This document shows positions 22,415 through 34,180 of a stretch of DNA of 64,000 bases, piece by piece. The stretch spans positions 1,370,389 to 1,434,388 of the forward strand of contig CM035309.1 of the NCBI GenBank assembly GCA_002900995.3, given 5' to 3'. Under the pieces are notes generated by a model, which saw only the letters and a list, made by a program, of their open reading frames with translations, was not told the DNA's origin and made no database searches. Each line of letters begins with the position of its first letter. Position 1 is the first letter of the stretch. This stretch comes from Ganoderma boninense. Its lineage: Eukaryota; Basidiomycota; Agaricomycetes; Polyporales; Polyporaceae. Both the position numbers and the translations under genes were made by a program.

Positions 22415-23130
22415 GATGTCGGGACGTCGAGTGCTCGGACGTGGCAGTGAGCTGAGGGCAAACAGGAGGCAATTTCAGTCTTGAAACCGAATGTATGCGC
22501 TGCTGTATGAGGCTAGACAGGGTCAGCAGGCGGCCGCAACTGGGCGCGAGGACATTGTGGGGCTTCCATTCTGACGTCTAGCGTCCGCCGCGAGTGTCAA
22601 ACGCCATGGCGGTCAATGCGAACATACCTTTTCAAGAGCATGTGCGCTTATTATCTCCGATGCCACCGGGTTTCTAGCTCTTGAGCTTAAGTGGGCTTGT
22701 ACCGCGAGTGCTTCAGACTGTTTTGGCAGTGACTGGGATCGCAGGGGTTTCATGGCATTTCCAGGAGAAAAGGATCAATCTATAGGAGCGTGTGCGCAGC
22801 TCACTTCCAGTGGCAAATGACATGTGAATATGAGCGACCTTCCCGATGCCGGGTTGCAGGCTGCAAGTGTGGCATCGTGAACGCAACCCGCTCAGGCCAG
22901 GCACATGAAGGCTAGACTCCGCCGACGAAAGACTGATACAACAATTTTTGTAGACTACTTACTTCTACAGACTAGACAAGCATCTTCTCCTTTTCCACCA
23001 CCTCTTCGATCTCTCGCGCCCCACGTTATCGACGTTGAGCGACACACCTCTGGCAAGACACTCTCGACATTGGGTTGAACCGTTGAGGTCACCCGCGACG
23101 AACATACTCTCCTGCCCCTGGCCCTCACTC
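22415..23130. other. Intergenic: promoter of the hydrolase and 3' flank of MetRS
   Basis: About 700 bases between two minus-strand genes. No coding exon or RNA gene was recognised. Confidence 0.5.
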
Positions 23131-25929
23131 TCACGCCTCGGGGGTCTGCGACTTCCGACTCAAGTCGGTCAGCTCCGCCTTGAGCCGCTTCAGCTCCTCC
23201 ACGGCCTGCGCGATCTCCTTCTCGCTCTCGTCCGTCTTCGGCTTCGCCTTCAGTTCGCGCACGACCGCGCCCTGCTCCGCGACCTTCTGCTCCCACGCGA
23301 GGACCTCCGCCGACTTCGGGCCTGCGTTCGCGTTAGCCGCAGCTGCCGCAGCCTTGTCCGCGGCCTTCTTCGCTGCAGCCGCCTTGCGCTTCGACATCCC
23401 GGGCGCGACGTGCGTCGCGTCGGCCGCCTCCGAGAGGGGCGTGGCGTCCTTGGGCTTGTTGCCGCCGAACTTGTCGCGCCACACGTCCGCCATCTTCTCG
23501 TCGATGCGCTTGAAGAGGTGTTCGGGGGTCCCGATCGCGTGCCCCGCAAGCAAGTCCTGCGCGAGCACGGGACACACGACGCGCGCGGGCGCGTTGAGCT
23601 GAGCGAGGATCGCAGCCTCGGTCGATGGCATGAAGGGGTGCACGAGCGCGGTGAGGAGGTAGATGAGGTTGAGAGCGCGCGACACGACCTGCGCGCAGCG
23701 CTTGGGGTTCTCGGTCATGAGCTGCTTGTTGAGGCCAGAGGCCTGAAGGTAAAGGTTGCCGCGGGCGGAGATCGCCATGACGGTGTGCAGGCCCGCGCGG
23801 AGCTTGACGGCATCCATGTTGTCTATGTACTCCTTCACGAGGTTGTTGATCTCCGTGAAGAACTCGGCGTCGTGCTCGTCATTGGGGGAGTAGGGTCCAG
23901 GCGCGTCACCGCTGTCGGGTATCGTACCCCCATATTGGGAGGAAACAAACTTCAGGGCGCGGTTCACGAAATTCCCGAAGCTTCAAAATAGTCAGCGCTT
24001 GGACCCAAGTAAATTTGCAAGGACCGTACTTGTTCAAAAGAACATTGTTGTTTGCCGCGATCTGCAAAAGGTGTGAGATACAATCAACTTCAATGCCGAT
24101 TCACCACTACTTACACAATCTGCCCAAGAGAACATAGCGTCCGCGGTTTCCGGCCTAGTCGAGATCAAATAGTATCTCCATACTGACGGAGGGATACCCG
24201 TTTCTCGTGCCGCGGGGCCGAAAACACCACGATTATGGCTCTTCGAGAACTTGCCACCCTCATAGTTAAGGAACTCTTTCTCGGACGCGTCAGTTGCTGA
24301 GTAATCAATTATCAGACAGCCTCACCTGTTGTTGAGAGATGGTGAAGCATAGTCCAATCGCGACCATCGCCGAGCTGGACAGAGGGGAAGTAGATGACAT
24401 GGAAGTACACATTGTCCTTGCCCATGAACTGGTATAAGTTGACGTTCTTGCTATCGAACCACCACTGTTTCCATTCCGAGGTGTAGTTTGCTGTTATACT
24501 CGGGTAACCGATGCAGGCGTCGAACTGGGAAATACGTCAGTGTCCTCGCTGTTATAGAGGACGCTAGGCCATACCCAAACATCTATGGAGAGTTCAGTGG
24601 GCAGAAGCATTGGAAATTGGTGAACAACGTACAGAAAACCTTGCTCTCCATGCCCTCGTGGTCCTTGTTGTCAACGCGTGGAACGGGAACGCCCCATGTG
24701 AGATCTCGAGTGACCGGAGTTGGTCGCAGACCGCCCTTCAGTCGCGCGTCGATGAGCTCTCCGTCCCCGTTGATGACAGCATTCGATGACCAGTTTCCCT
24801 CCTTCCATGATCGCTTGATCCACTCTTCGGTGCGAGGCTGGAGTGAATTTAGGCGCAGATACATGTGGGCCGTAGTGCGCGTCGTGACTTTATGCGTCTT
24901 GTCGACGAGACAGCGGGGGTTGATGAGCTCGACAGCATCGAGCGTCCGACCGCAAACATCACATTGATCGCCTCGAGCGTCCTGATGGGCGTCGTTGGAC
25001 CGGATATGGACGTAACGAATTTTGGAACTCACGTCCGCGCCACAGTGAGGGCATGTTCCCTCCACAAACCGATCTGCTAGGAATCTGCAGTTTTGTAAGT
25101 CAAGTTGCCCCGGGAGTGGACGGCTTACGCACTTGTTGCATCCCTCGCAGAACGTCTGCTCCTTCTCCGCCCTCTCCAAAAAGTCGTTCTTGGCGAGATT
25201 CAGGTAGATCTCCTGGCAAATCCTGGGGAGCACCGTAAACCCTTAGAAGGCGATGGGTGGCACCGAAGCCTTACTCGGTATGTTTCTGCGTTGATGTGCG
25301 GCTGAAGATGTCGAAACTGCGATCGGTAACGATAAGCTTGGCGTCATACGGGGAGTGGGTTGTGCCATACCTCAGCTCAAACCATTTGTACGTCTCTACA
25401 TGTACCGCGTTGTACTTGTCGCACAACGCTCTAGGTGTGAGGCCCTCCTTGAGAGCTTGGGTCTCCGTCGCGGTGCCGTATTCGTCGGTACCGCAGACAT
25501 AGAGTGTCTTCCGATTGCGAGTGCCTAGTCGCTAGTCTGAGAAAGCGATCGATCGCGCGTTGGAAGGACTCACGGCTATAGCTACTCTCGAGCATAAATC
25601 AGTGAGTGGAAGGGTCCATGAAGGCGGTCTGTGACTCACCGAGCGAAGACATCTGCACTAAGTGTACTCCCGATGATGTTCCCTGCACAAAGCTCGAACT
25701 TAACTCCTCTGCACGAAAGTAACGGCAAACAAACCAAGATGGGGGACGTTGTTGCAATACGGGAGCGCGGACGTGATCAAAACGTTCTTTTCTCCTGGGA
25801 CGGGGAGGCTGTAGGATGGCTTGTGAAGGTGCGGTAGACGGAAAGGATTGGAACGCGCTCGTACATGGTTTCTCCGGGTTTGGGTATCGCGCGTAGCACC
25901 CCTTCCGCCTGACGGATCTTCTGAGCCAT
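23131..25929 (-). CDS. MES1: Cytosolic methionyl-tRNA synthetase with C-terminal WHEP-like domain
   Basis: Charges tRNA-Met with methionine. From the ATG at 25929 ([20 protein letters not shown]) exon 1 splices into [20 protein letters not shown] and [19 protein letters not shown], which contains the class I HIGH-type signature (PHLGN). Then come [20 protein letters not shown] and a zinc knuckle with CEGC, CPHC and CDVC pairs. Next are [51 protein letters not shown] (the KMSKS-type loop) and the anticodon-binding helical domain. After about residue 620 there is an Ala/Lys-rich linker, then [17 protein letters not shown] and [14 protein letters not shown], a pattern of the WHEP domain used for tRNA or complex binding. 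The stop is at 23131-23133. Introns are all short and in phase. No mitochondrial presequence is seen. Confidence 0.95.
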
Positions 25930-26435
25930 TTTCTATTGCGTCTACGTGTCCGATGTGTATCCAGCAAGCGCGAGATAGACGAAGAGAGTGTGGGGGATAT
26001 GGCTGAGTCTACAAGAGGATTGCACCGACGCCCGCGGAAACAGCGATCGCAGAAGAGATCTATCCGACGCCTGACTCGATCTGGCCACGTGCGCAGCTGC
26101 ATCGCCACACTGCTCGTCCGACCCATCCGCAAACTCGGTACCCCCCAAGTAGGCCCTCGAGAATGATGACTCGGACGACCCAGCTCCTCTTTCTCGGTAT
26201 TCCCCACAGAACAATGCAGATGGGTCATCCGGGGTTCACGGGAGGTTGTTGGATGCGGGCGGCGCAATCCCCACCTCATTCAATCTTATCTAATCTCAGC
26301 AGGAACTTCCAAAATAATATCGTGACTTGGATACCCCCGCATCGGAAGCGATAACCTCGGGTATATAGCTGCAGACCACCGTGTCGTACCGTCACCCATC
26401 CGTTCAAGAGGTTACAGCAGATCGCCGGACTGACC
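25930..26435. promoter_or_regulatory. Divergent promoter between MetRS and the AIG2-like gene
   Basis: 506 bases separate the two outward-facing start codons. The sequence around 26344-26370 (cctcgggtatatagctgcag) has a TATA-like TATATAG about 65 bases before the AIG2-like ATG. This is inferred from position. Confidence 0.4.
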
Positions 26436-27385
26436 ATGTCGCATTCGGCCTTTTTCTACGGAACCCTTCTCCATCCATCCATCCTCCGCCGTGTCATTGG
26501 TCATGAGGGCAGCGACCTCGAGATTTGTCCGGCACTTCTTCAGGTAAGTAATTACGTCTTAATATCGGGGTGGTGGTTAAATGACGGGATCGTTACCCGA
26601 GGGGGGCGTCGTCGATCCCTCCCGATTGCTTGTTTTTCTGAGGCCTGGACGCTCTACCGCATACTGATCTTAATTTATATTGCCCAGGAGCACACACGCC
26701 ACAAGATAAAGGTTCGCCAAGCGAACTCTCTGAGTCTCATGTCGACAGATTGCTCATCCCGAACTCAGTTTGCAGACTACCCAGCCGTGCTGCCTCACGA
26801 ACGAAGCCGAAAGCTCTTCGCCGAAGCAGGGCACGAAGAACCTCCAGCGGACCAACGAAACGTCAGGGGAACCCTCGTGACCGGGCTCAACGACAAAGAT
26901 ATCGCCCTCCTGGACCTCTTCGAAGGCGACGTACGTACACGGCGCTCCTGATCATCATGCCTGCGAGGGATCTGATTGGTGTGTCTCCCCCCCAGGAATA
27001 CACCCGCGAGAGCGTGCTGGTCCACCCGCTCGGGCCATTCACAGCCCTGTCTTCTACGCCAGTTCCCCGCACAACTATCCCTTCCACTGGGGCCGCTTCT
27101 ACTCCGCCATCTCAGTCCGCCATCAACGTTTACCTCGTGCCGTTAACCGCGCCAGAGCTCCCCCCTCTCGACTCGCTCCCGCCGCCGCTCCCAGCACAGA
27201 CGTATATCTACGCCGGGCCTTTGAGCGATCTCAGTCCCGAGCTCTGGTCCTACGAGGACTTCGTCCGTGAGAACGCGTGGAAGTGGGTCGGGTGTGGTGC
27301 GGTAGATGATAATTACGCCGAGGTAGACAGGCGGCGCGAGATGAACGGCAGTACTCTGAAGACCGAGGTCGCCGCCGATGTCTGA
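26436..27385 (+). CDS. AIG2/gamma-glutamylcyclotransferase-like protein
   Basis: The ATG at 26436 opens MSHSAFFYGTLLHPSILRRV, the FxYGTL substrate-loop signature of the AIG2/GGCT fold, then GHEGSDLEICPALLQ. After short exons (EHTRHKIK, then DYPAVLPH) it continues VRGTLVTGLNDKDIALLDLF with EGDEYTRESVLV, the acidic Glu-Gly-x-x-Y-x-R pattern. The C-terminal part has AINVYLVPL and WSYEDFVRENAWKWVG and ends at 27383-27385. Relatives cleave gamma-glutamyl amines or peptides, but many fungal members are untested. Residues between the two core motifs include a Pro/Ser-rich insertion. Fold assignment is sound; substrate is unknown. Confidence 0.88.
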
Positions 27386-28369
27386 GTCAACACTCTGGCC
27401 GGGTGATATCAAGGGAGTTACAACGTCCGATGGATGTAATCGATGGCCCGCAGAGATGTTCGTGTAGCATAGAGTATGCCCATGTGGGTCTGTAAGGAAA
27501 TCTAGACAGTAGAGCTGTAGATCAGAGACGGCGCGAGACGGCGCATGCTTTGTACGATCGATGATGACCGTTATCTTGTTCAGACCTTGTCGGCGTCGAT
27601 GTGGCATTGTGTGCCGTGGATGGGGTGCGCCCCCGCTGCGGTCCATCGAGAGATTTAAATATTGTAGGGGTCTGATATATTAAGAGGGTGTGGATCCATG
27701 TATGTACGGGTGCGCCCATAGTTTGATCACGCTACATAAGCAAGACAGCGACGGGGTACTCGTACAGACACGCAAAACACAAGAGCCGGAAAACTGGAAC
27801 AACTTGAAGGACGGATAGCAGAACAAAGGATAACCAAAAGAGGGCATGTACAGCGGACAGACGTCGTAATTTCGTACTTCTTTGGATGGCAGCATGATGG
27901 AAAACATATGCAACACAAAGTTTCTAGAGCAGCAGGACAGGGGACGTTTTGAGAGACAGGTAAACAAGCGGGACAGAGCACGCAGATGAGAGCGTTGGAG
28001 CCGTGACAGCGGAGACGATGGCACGTAGGTCAGCTACAGACTAACAGTATTTCAGGGTCAATATCTTGACGAGGCGCGGACAGATCAACATAGATAGCGG
28101 AGAAAACTGGGCAAAAAGAACGACGGACAGCGTGATGCGCCCGAGAAACACTTTAACAACGAAAACAGGAACTTCGAGAACGTGATAAGACGGTCATAGG
28201 TTGTCGTATATGAGGTCATGAGGGGGTTACGTGGGCGGCGCGCTGCACCTCGACGGCACGTTCCGGGGCTGCTCCCAGGCTCCCTCAGCTCAGCTCTGGC
28301 ACCTTCTCGCTCTCTGCCAGAGCAGGGCACAGAGGCCGGGGCGTCTCATCAGCCCAACGGTACATTCCT
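27386..28369. other. Intergenic, convergent 3' flanks
   Basis: Nearly 1 kb between converging genes. No gene was recognised. Open frames on the minus strand translate to Cys/Ser-rich noise and are probably 3' UTR of the forkhead gene. Confidence 0.45.
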
Positions 28370-30728
28370 TCAGCCCCGGGAGTGAGACGATCCCGACGAC
28401 GAGCTGGTGCGGCGGCCGCTGCGAGAAGAGCCCTGCACGAACTGCTCTTGCTGGTGCTGCTGAGGGACCGACCCCACGATGGGGTGGAAGGCGTGGGCAC
28501 CCGTGTCCCTGCCCGAAACGAACCGACCGCTAGCATCGCGAGCCTGCTCATAATCATGGATGGGGGGCAGCGGGTGGAAGGGCGGGGCGGGGCGAGCGTC
28601 GTGCTGGTACCCTGAAGGCACAGGCATAGTGTGGGCGCGTGAGAGTGTGGCCCTGGGGTCGGCGGGCGTAGGCCCCATGTTGCCGCCCATGCCTCGCGAG
28701 TGAAGCGGCGGCAGGTAGGCCTGCCCGCCAGGGTAGGGTTGGCTCGCACTCTGTTGCCAGCCAGAAGCAGGCGGACGCTGGCCGCCCATCGAGGGCTGAC
28801 CAAACACGGCAGCTCCCACAGCGGGAAGACCCAGCGACGGCTGGCCGAATGACGGCTGGTTAAACGCGCCGGCGAGCTGACGAGGGCTGGGGAAAGCGGG
28901 GTGGGCCATCGGGGCGGAAGCACTGGCGACTTGCTGGCGGACGTGTCTCCCTTGCACTGTAGTCGGCATACCCTGCGAGTAAGGAGAGTTGCCACGCCTA
29001 GCCATGCGCGTCGCAGGGCGAGACATACGACCTTGTCCGACTTGATGACCGTACTCCATGAGAGTAGGGTCGAGAAGCATGTCCTGCGACTGGGGAGGCG
29101 AGGGGAAGCCTTCATCTTCTTCCGGAGAGCTCTCCATATCGTCCTGAACCTGGGCTTGCAACCCCTGTGCCTCAGCCTCAGCCTGAGCACGCAGCTGCGC
29201 CTTGGTCGGTCGCTTGTTACGCTTGCGGGGACGCTTGGTGCCGGCGCCGTCGGAGTAGTCCACGATCCAGTAGCTGCCCTTGCCGGGCTCAGTAATGGGT
29301 TTCTGGATCCTTTTGAAGCATTTGTAGAGGGACAGGTTGTGCCGAATGGAGTTCTGCGGGTTGATGTGGGTCAATGTGTGGCGAGTGCACACATACGCCG
29401 ACAAGGATCACGCACCTGCCACGACTTATCGTCTTTATTTTGAGCGAACCACACGAATCTGTCCTCAAGTGCCTGATAGATCTCCTGCAGAGTCAACCGC
29501 TTGTTTGGGCTGCCAAGAATGGCGAGCTGAGAGAGGGTGGGGATCGATTGACCAGGACGGTGACCGGGAGCAGGGTCTGCGAGGGCGTTGAGACTCAGTT
29601 CCTGATCAGGACTGAGCCCAAGAATCCTTCGAACATCCCCATCAGAAGTGGGAATAAAGGCGTCGTCGCCAGAACGTAGGGGAGAGCTAGAGGTGCTAGC
29701 GTAGGCCTGCGTATCTTGACTCTGTGGCGCGGCCGGCGAGGGGAGATAGATACGCGTCTGGCCGGGGATAACGTGGTCCTGGCGCAAGCCCGGGTCAAAG
29801 GAGGGCTCATCTGACTGCATGGGGAGGAAGCGGTCTTCGGGTGGAGGGAAATTGGACATATGAGCCGGCTCGGGCGATGGCATTCCCAGCGCAAGCGAGG
29901 GTACGCCCACAGGGGGATATGTGTGCGTTCGTGGGCGGTAGTATGCCTGGTCTGGTATGCCGGGGTCTGTACCGATACGGGCATGTTCCATACCAACCCT
30001 ACGAAAATGTTCGTCATAGGCCGGGTAGTGCTCAGGATTGTAACCGGCAGGGGGGCCAACGCGCTGGCGAGGCGGAAACACGTCGTGGGTTTGGAAGGCG
30101 AGATTCTGGGGAGGCGATCCGTTGCTTACGACGCCACTCGACGCGCTCCTCTGGCTGCTACCACTCCCTCCGCCGCTCTGGTTACTCCGTACACTCCCAA
30201 TGGAACCTGTAGGGCTGTTCTGGCCACTGTGCTGCTGGAAAGAGGGCTACGATGTGCATCAGATAAGGCGATGCCTTCATCGGATAAGGGGACAGTGCAT
30301 ACTGTGGACAACGTCGCCGGGGCCATCGAGACATGAATATTGGTATCATAGTGCTGAACGGCGGGGTTGAAGGGCACATCGGGTCCGGATTGGACGAAGG
30401 TGGGGGCTCGGGCGGTATGGGACGAGCCAGGGGGAACGAAGGGCGCGTCGTCCACGTAGACGGTGGCGGGGGCGGATTGGACGCGAGGGGGGAGGAAGGA
30501 GGACGGGTGGTGGACCTCATAGGGTTGGCGGGAGACGCCCACAGCCGACTGAGGGTGGCCGAGGGGATAAGAGGCCTGTGAACCACTGCCATCGTCGTCA
30601 GAGGGGGATTCTGAGCCAGAACCCCCAGGGCGAATTTGGGGGTTCTGGGGGTGCGCAGGGGACGGCAATGTCGCAGAAGTGTTTGCGGTGAACGGATAGA
30701 AGCGCCCTAGAGAAGCGTTTGTGTCCAT
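28370..30728 (-). CDS. Forkhead-box transcription factor
   Basis: The ATG at 30728 begins [20 protein letters not shown]. Exon 1 ends at MAPATLST and splices in phase to [20 protein letters not shown], a Ser/Gly-rich linker. The forkhead DNA-binding domain lies near 29560-29230: [34 protein letters not shown], an intron, then [20 protein letters not shown] and [10 protein letters not shown], followed by a basic tail ([15 protein letters not shown]) that is probably a nuclear signal. NSIRHNLS is the recognition helix. Long Pro/Gln/Gly-rich disordered regions flank the domain, as in fungal Fkh/Hcm1-type regulators. The stop is at 28370-28372. A consensus donor (GTAAGC) near 30960 on the minus strand suggests a 5' UTR intron. 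Target genes cannot be told. Confidence 0.93.
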
Positions 30729-33204
30729 GTTTGGTAATGGCCGGATACGGGAAATCGCGGGTGCTGGTCAACGTGAGAGCGACGAGCCGGGTATTGGCGC
30801 GGGGTGTTGAACACCTCTTTCGGCGAAAAAGAGAGGGACGGTCTGTGTGAATCTTGCTCTAATCCAGCCAGGCGCGCTGGGCAGCAAACACAGTGTAAAT
30901 ATGTGGGCGTCCGTGGACACTCCCCGGGCGAGTCGACAGCGTGGCGGGAGAGGGTGCTTACCGTTCTCGACATCATCTTCCTCCCCTCGACGCGCTTCTT
31001 CTAGTGGGCAGGAAGAAAGGAGGGTGGCCGTCGGGCTGACGCACCCGTCCTCCTCCATCAATACTGTGCCACTCGGTCCCTCCCGGACGTCCTTTATCCT
31101 CGGTTAGATCGACAATGTGCCTGCAAAACGTGTCTTGATCCCGCCGCATGCAAAAGCTGGCAGGGTGCATTTATTCTGGGTGGCCCACTACCCCACCCCG
31201 CCATGTACAAGCAGAGCACTTCCGTGCGTGGCCAAGACGAACACCTATCCGAATAAGGCAAGTGTCCCAAAACGTCACTGCTTGCCCTCATGCCGAAAAC
31301 GACAGCCGGTACTCTCACCCCAAATACTTCCAGAGCAGGAGTATATTGGCGCATCCGCCCGTCTTACGACGAAAGTCTGCCCAATATACTTTTGCTCCGA
31401 ACGTTTGAAGCGAGAGTGCGGGTCGTGCACCGAATACCACGCACCTCTGCTATGGTCGGACATCCACAGGCGTTTACTATTAGTGAACGCACTAGATCTG
31501 GTCTTCTAGGCATAGGAATCAGCGTTCCTATGCTTAAAGACCGTATTCTGTGACATAAAACTAGGGGAGGCCGCGTCTGTGCATACACGCATCGGTCAGT
31601 ATCGTGGAACCGGGCCACAAAGCCAAAGCGCGCTAACCGAAGGGAGTCGTATCCAAGCACATCCATCCCAGAAGCTGGTAGATGTTTTCTTGACGATCTG
31701 TGCATCGTCGGGTGGTTTGAAACACCAGGGTGGCCTGATGTTGCCGGAAGACGATGGTGGAAAAGAACAAGCCTAAGGGGCTCAGGCGTCCCCGTCTGTA
31801 AATCCTCCCACTGGGAATAACGTGGAATTCGATTCGCTGCACAGCATCACCTGCTCTTCCACCCTCCCTCGCTCTGGCAAAACCATCGTATCTGTCTTCC
31901 TGGTGCAATACTGTCTTTGGCTCAGTTTTCTTATCCTCATGATGCAACGGATAATGCTAGAGCCGCCTCTGCCCCCATTTTCCTGCTCCGTGATCGGTAT
32001 GCTCTGCTTTTTTGAAGGCCATTGCTTTGTCTCGGCCATCGGCATCCCGCCTAGGAGGACATGCGATTTCCGTCGCCTTTCCCCCCGCACGGAGTTGGAG
32101 GTTTCCGTAGAGTTTGCCTTGGTTCACAGCCTGCACATTTCACGGTGAGGTTTATCATTGTGACCATCGCTTTCAGCATATATGCTTTCCTTTGCGGTCT
32201 ACACCGATTCCCCCTCTGATAGTTCGCTCTTCTACACGCTCTCCCATGTTTCACATATCTTCTCTCCGAAATACGCTGCACATCATCGGCCATGCTGGAG
32301 TCGTCGACGACTATTTGGCCTCGACCGGTGACGAAGGCCATGCTCTCGGCCAGCATGCCAACATGGTTTCTTACGTCTTAGCACCCACCCCTGCCGCTTG
32401 CATGCTTCGCACACACCCTTTAGGCTCTTGGATTGATACGCAGGTCCTTGAGTCAAATGAGATCGCATCCGCCTTTGTTTCCTCGTCCTTGTTTTCGCGT
32501 TGCTTGCGCTGCCGCAATTGCCCTTTCCTCGAACCGTTCCCATACACGGATCCGGATCCACAAACAGACCATACCGAGGCCTTCTCTGGGAGTGGGCGCA
32601 TCGGAAGGTTGGACATCACCGATGCAGGTTCGCCGTTCTCATTGCAATCTTTGTCCTTATACGCTAAGTCACCGCTTCCTGTGTAGATACTTGTCCAGGC
32701 ACCTGTCTTTAACGCATCTGTGTCTCTTAGGGGGCTCAGGTCTGTCTTCTCCTGCTTGCCCTCCTTCAACGTGTCGTCGGCGGCACATACCGGTCGGCGG
32801 CGATATCAGCTTCCCCCCCACTTACCCACGAAGAGAAGGAGGGCCGCCGGCGGAACTCCTTACTCGAAGTTCGCCGTCTTCCGAGTCTACGGGCATGTTT
32901 CTTTCTTGGAAACCCTTTACTATACATCTTACAGCGAAGCGACTTGCTCCGTATGTTGGGTTTCACATAATGACAATCATGCCCTTGTGATTCTGAGATC
33001 TCCTTGTATACACTGACTCGACCTCACGTCGGAGTAAAGTACCCAGTATCAACAACCATTGGCATAGTCCTACATAACACAAAGTTGATACTGTATTATA
33101 TATTATACGTAGTAAAGCAGAACCACCATAAACTTCAATCATCTGATGCAGCGAGCTTCCAGTCAAATGACTGGTCCCAAGCATACGCCAGAAAAAAGAA
33201 GGGG
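30729..33204. other. Long stretch with no recognised gene; forkhead promoter and U2 3' flank
   Basis: About 2.5 kb. Several open frames overlap on both strands (for example about 190 codons at 32114-32686, plus), but none has a recognisable motif or a convincing exon chain. A perfect 9-bp inverted repeat (GCATAGGAA/TTCCTATGC) lies at about 31510-31533. A 10-bp inverted repeat (CAGTATCAAC/GTTGATACTG) lies near 33042-33094, just beyond the 3' end of U2. Confidence 0.4.
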
Positions 33205-33392
33205 AACCCCCGACGACGCAAGCCGATAGTGAAGTGGCAAGGTCATCGTGTCCTCGCGTTGCAAGCAGTGCACGAGGAACAAGGGCGACAAAAATTAGAT
33301 AACCAAGAATGAAGGCGGTGCCTTCATAATAGTGGTTAAACTATTAAGAACAGATACTACACTTGATCTAAGCCAAAAGGCCAGAGTGGTGA
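33205..33392 (-). ncRNA. U2 spliceosomal snRNA
   Basis: U2 pairs with the intron branch site during splicing. On the minus strand the gene has the invariant 5' core GGCCTTTTGGCTTAGATCAA followed by GTGTAGTATCTGTTCTTA, which includes the branch-site recognition GTAGTA. Then comes stem IIa (AATAGT/ACTATT, 33328-33345), stem IIb (GAAGGC/GCCTTC, 33311-33325) and the Sm site AATTTTTG (33289-33296). A large 3' stem-loop follows (CCTCG/CGAGG, about 33252-33277). The 5' end is set about 10 bases before GGCC by comparison with known U2; the 3' end is estimated from the usual length near 190 nt and is approximate. Confidence 0.95.
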
Positions 33393-33416
33393 GGAATTCC
33401 GATGTCGGACGAGAGG

Positions 33417-33423
33417 TTTAATA
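33417..33423 (-). promoter_or_regulatory. TATA-like element of the U2 gene
   Basis: On the minus strand this reads TATTAAA, 25-31 bases upstream of the inferred U2 5' end, the expected place for a TATA box. Inference from position and sequence. Confidence 0.45.
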
Positions 33424-33551
33424 GGGCGGACTGGGTGCGCACGGACCAAGTGGGATGGGCGTCGTGTTCGTCGCCCAAACTGGTGGACGGCGGCTCCAGC
33501 CCCAGTTGACAACGAGGACAAATAAGCAAGATTGAGTAGAGCGGACCGCCG

Positions 33552-33642
33552 GCAATTGCTAGTCTCATACCAAGACCGTCCGCGTTCCGCGTGGACGGTC
33601 TTGTACGAATATACCCACTTTATAGGGACCATGGGGGGTGGC
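33552..33642 (-). repeat. Hairpin repeat module, left copy (inverted)
   Basis: Read on the minus strand: the 17-base box GCCACCCCCCATGGTCC (33626-33642), a 22-base spacer, then a stem of 11 perfect pairs (CAAGACCGTCC at 33571-33581 with GGACGGTCTTG at 33593-33603). After the stem come GGTATGAGAC and the palindrome GCAATTGC. The right copy at 34181-34308 has the same parts in the same order and spacing, on the opposite strand. The module lies 160-250 bases upstream of U2. Its nature is unknown: inverted ends of a small non-autonomous transposon, or a shared promoter/RNA structure. Confidence 0.75.
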
Positions 33643-34180
33643 CGATTCAATACAAATTTCTTATCCGACCATTAGATCAGTCATTCTAATCCATTAGGAT
33701 GCATTTTCTTACTGAATCAATGCCACAGCACAGCTTTCTTGATTCGGCGCTTTCCGCCCTTATATCTCACTTACTAGCGCTCTGCCTCTTCGCGCGCCAT
33801 TCGGGTTCATCTCGACTCTCGGCTTTGTCGAGCGCATGTACAGCACCTCAAGAGCTCCACATGGGACTATGAGAGAGAGAGCGGGAGTGAGGGAAGGGAA
33901 GCACGGGTGATTTTGGTGCCCTTAATGTGCGGGCAGGGGCAGAGGCTTCGGAGAGGAACATCGCGGACTCACGTCGCGCGACAAGCCCCACGGGTTCAGG
34001 GATGGCTCTTACGCCAATGCGCAGGTTGTCGGGCGTGTCCTTCATGTTGCTGGCTAAGGCGTTGTTGGGATGAGCAGACGCGAAGGGGCGCGTTGTGCTG
34101 GATAAAGCCGCATTTCACGGTGTTCTTATTGCAGGATCAATACTGATTGCTTATCGGAATACAATCAGATCTAATGATGC

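Noticed and set aside
32114..32686. 190-codon plus-strand frame as a gene
   Set aside because: No recognised domain, composition looks random, and opposing frames are equally open.
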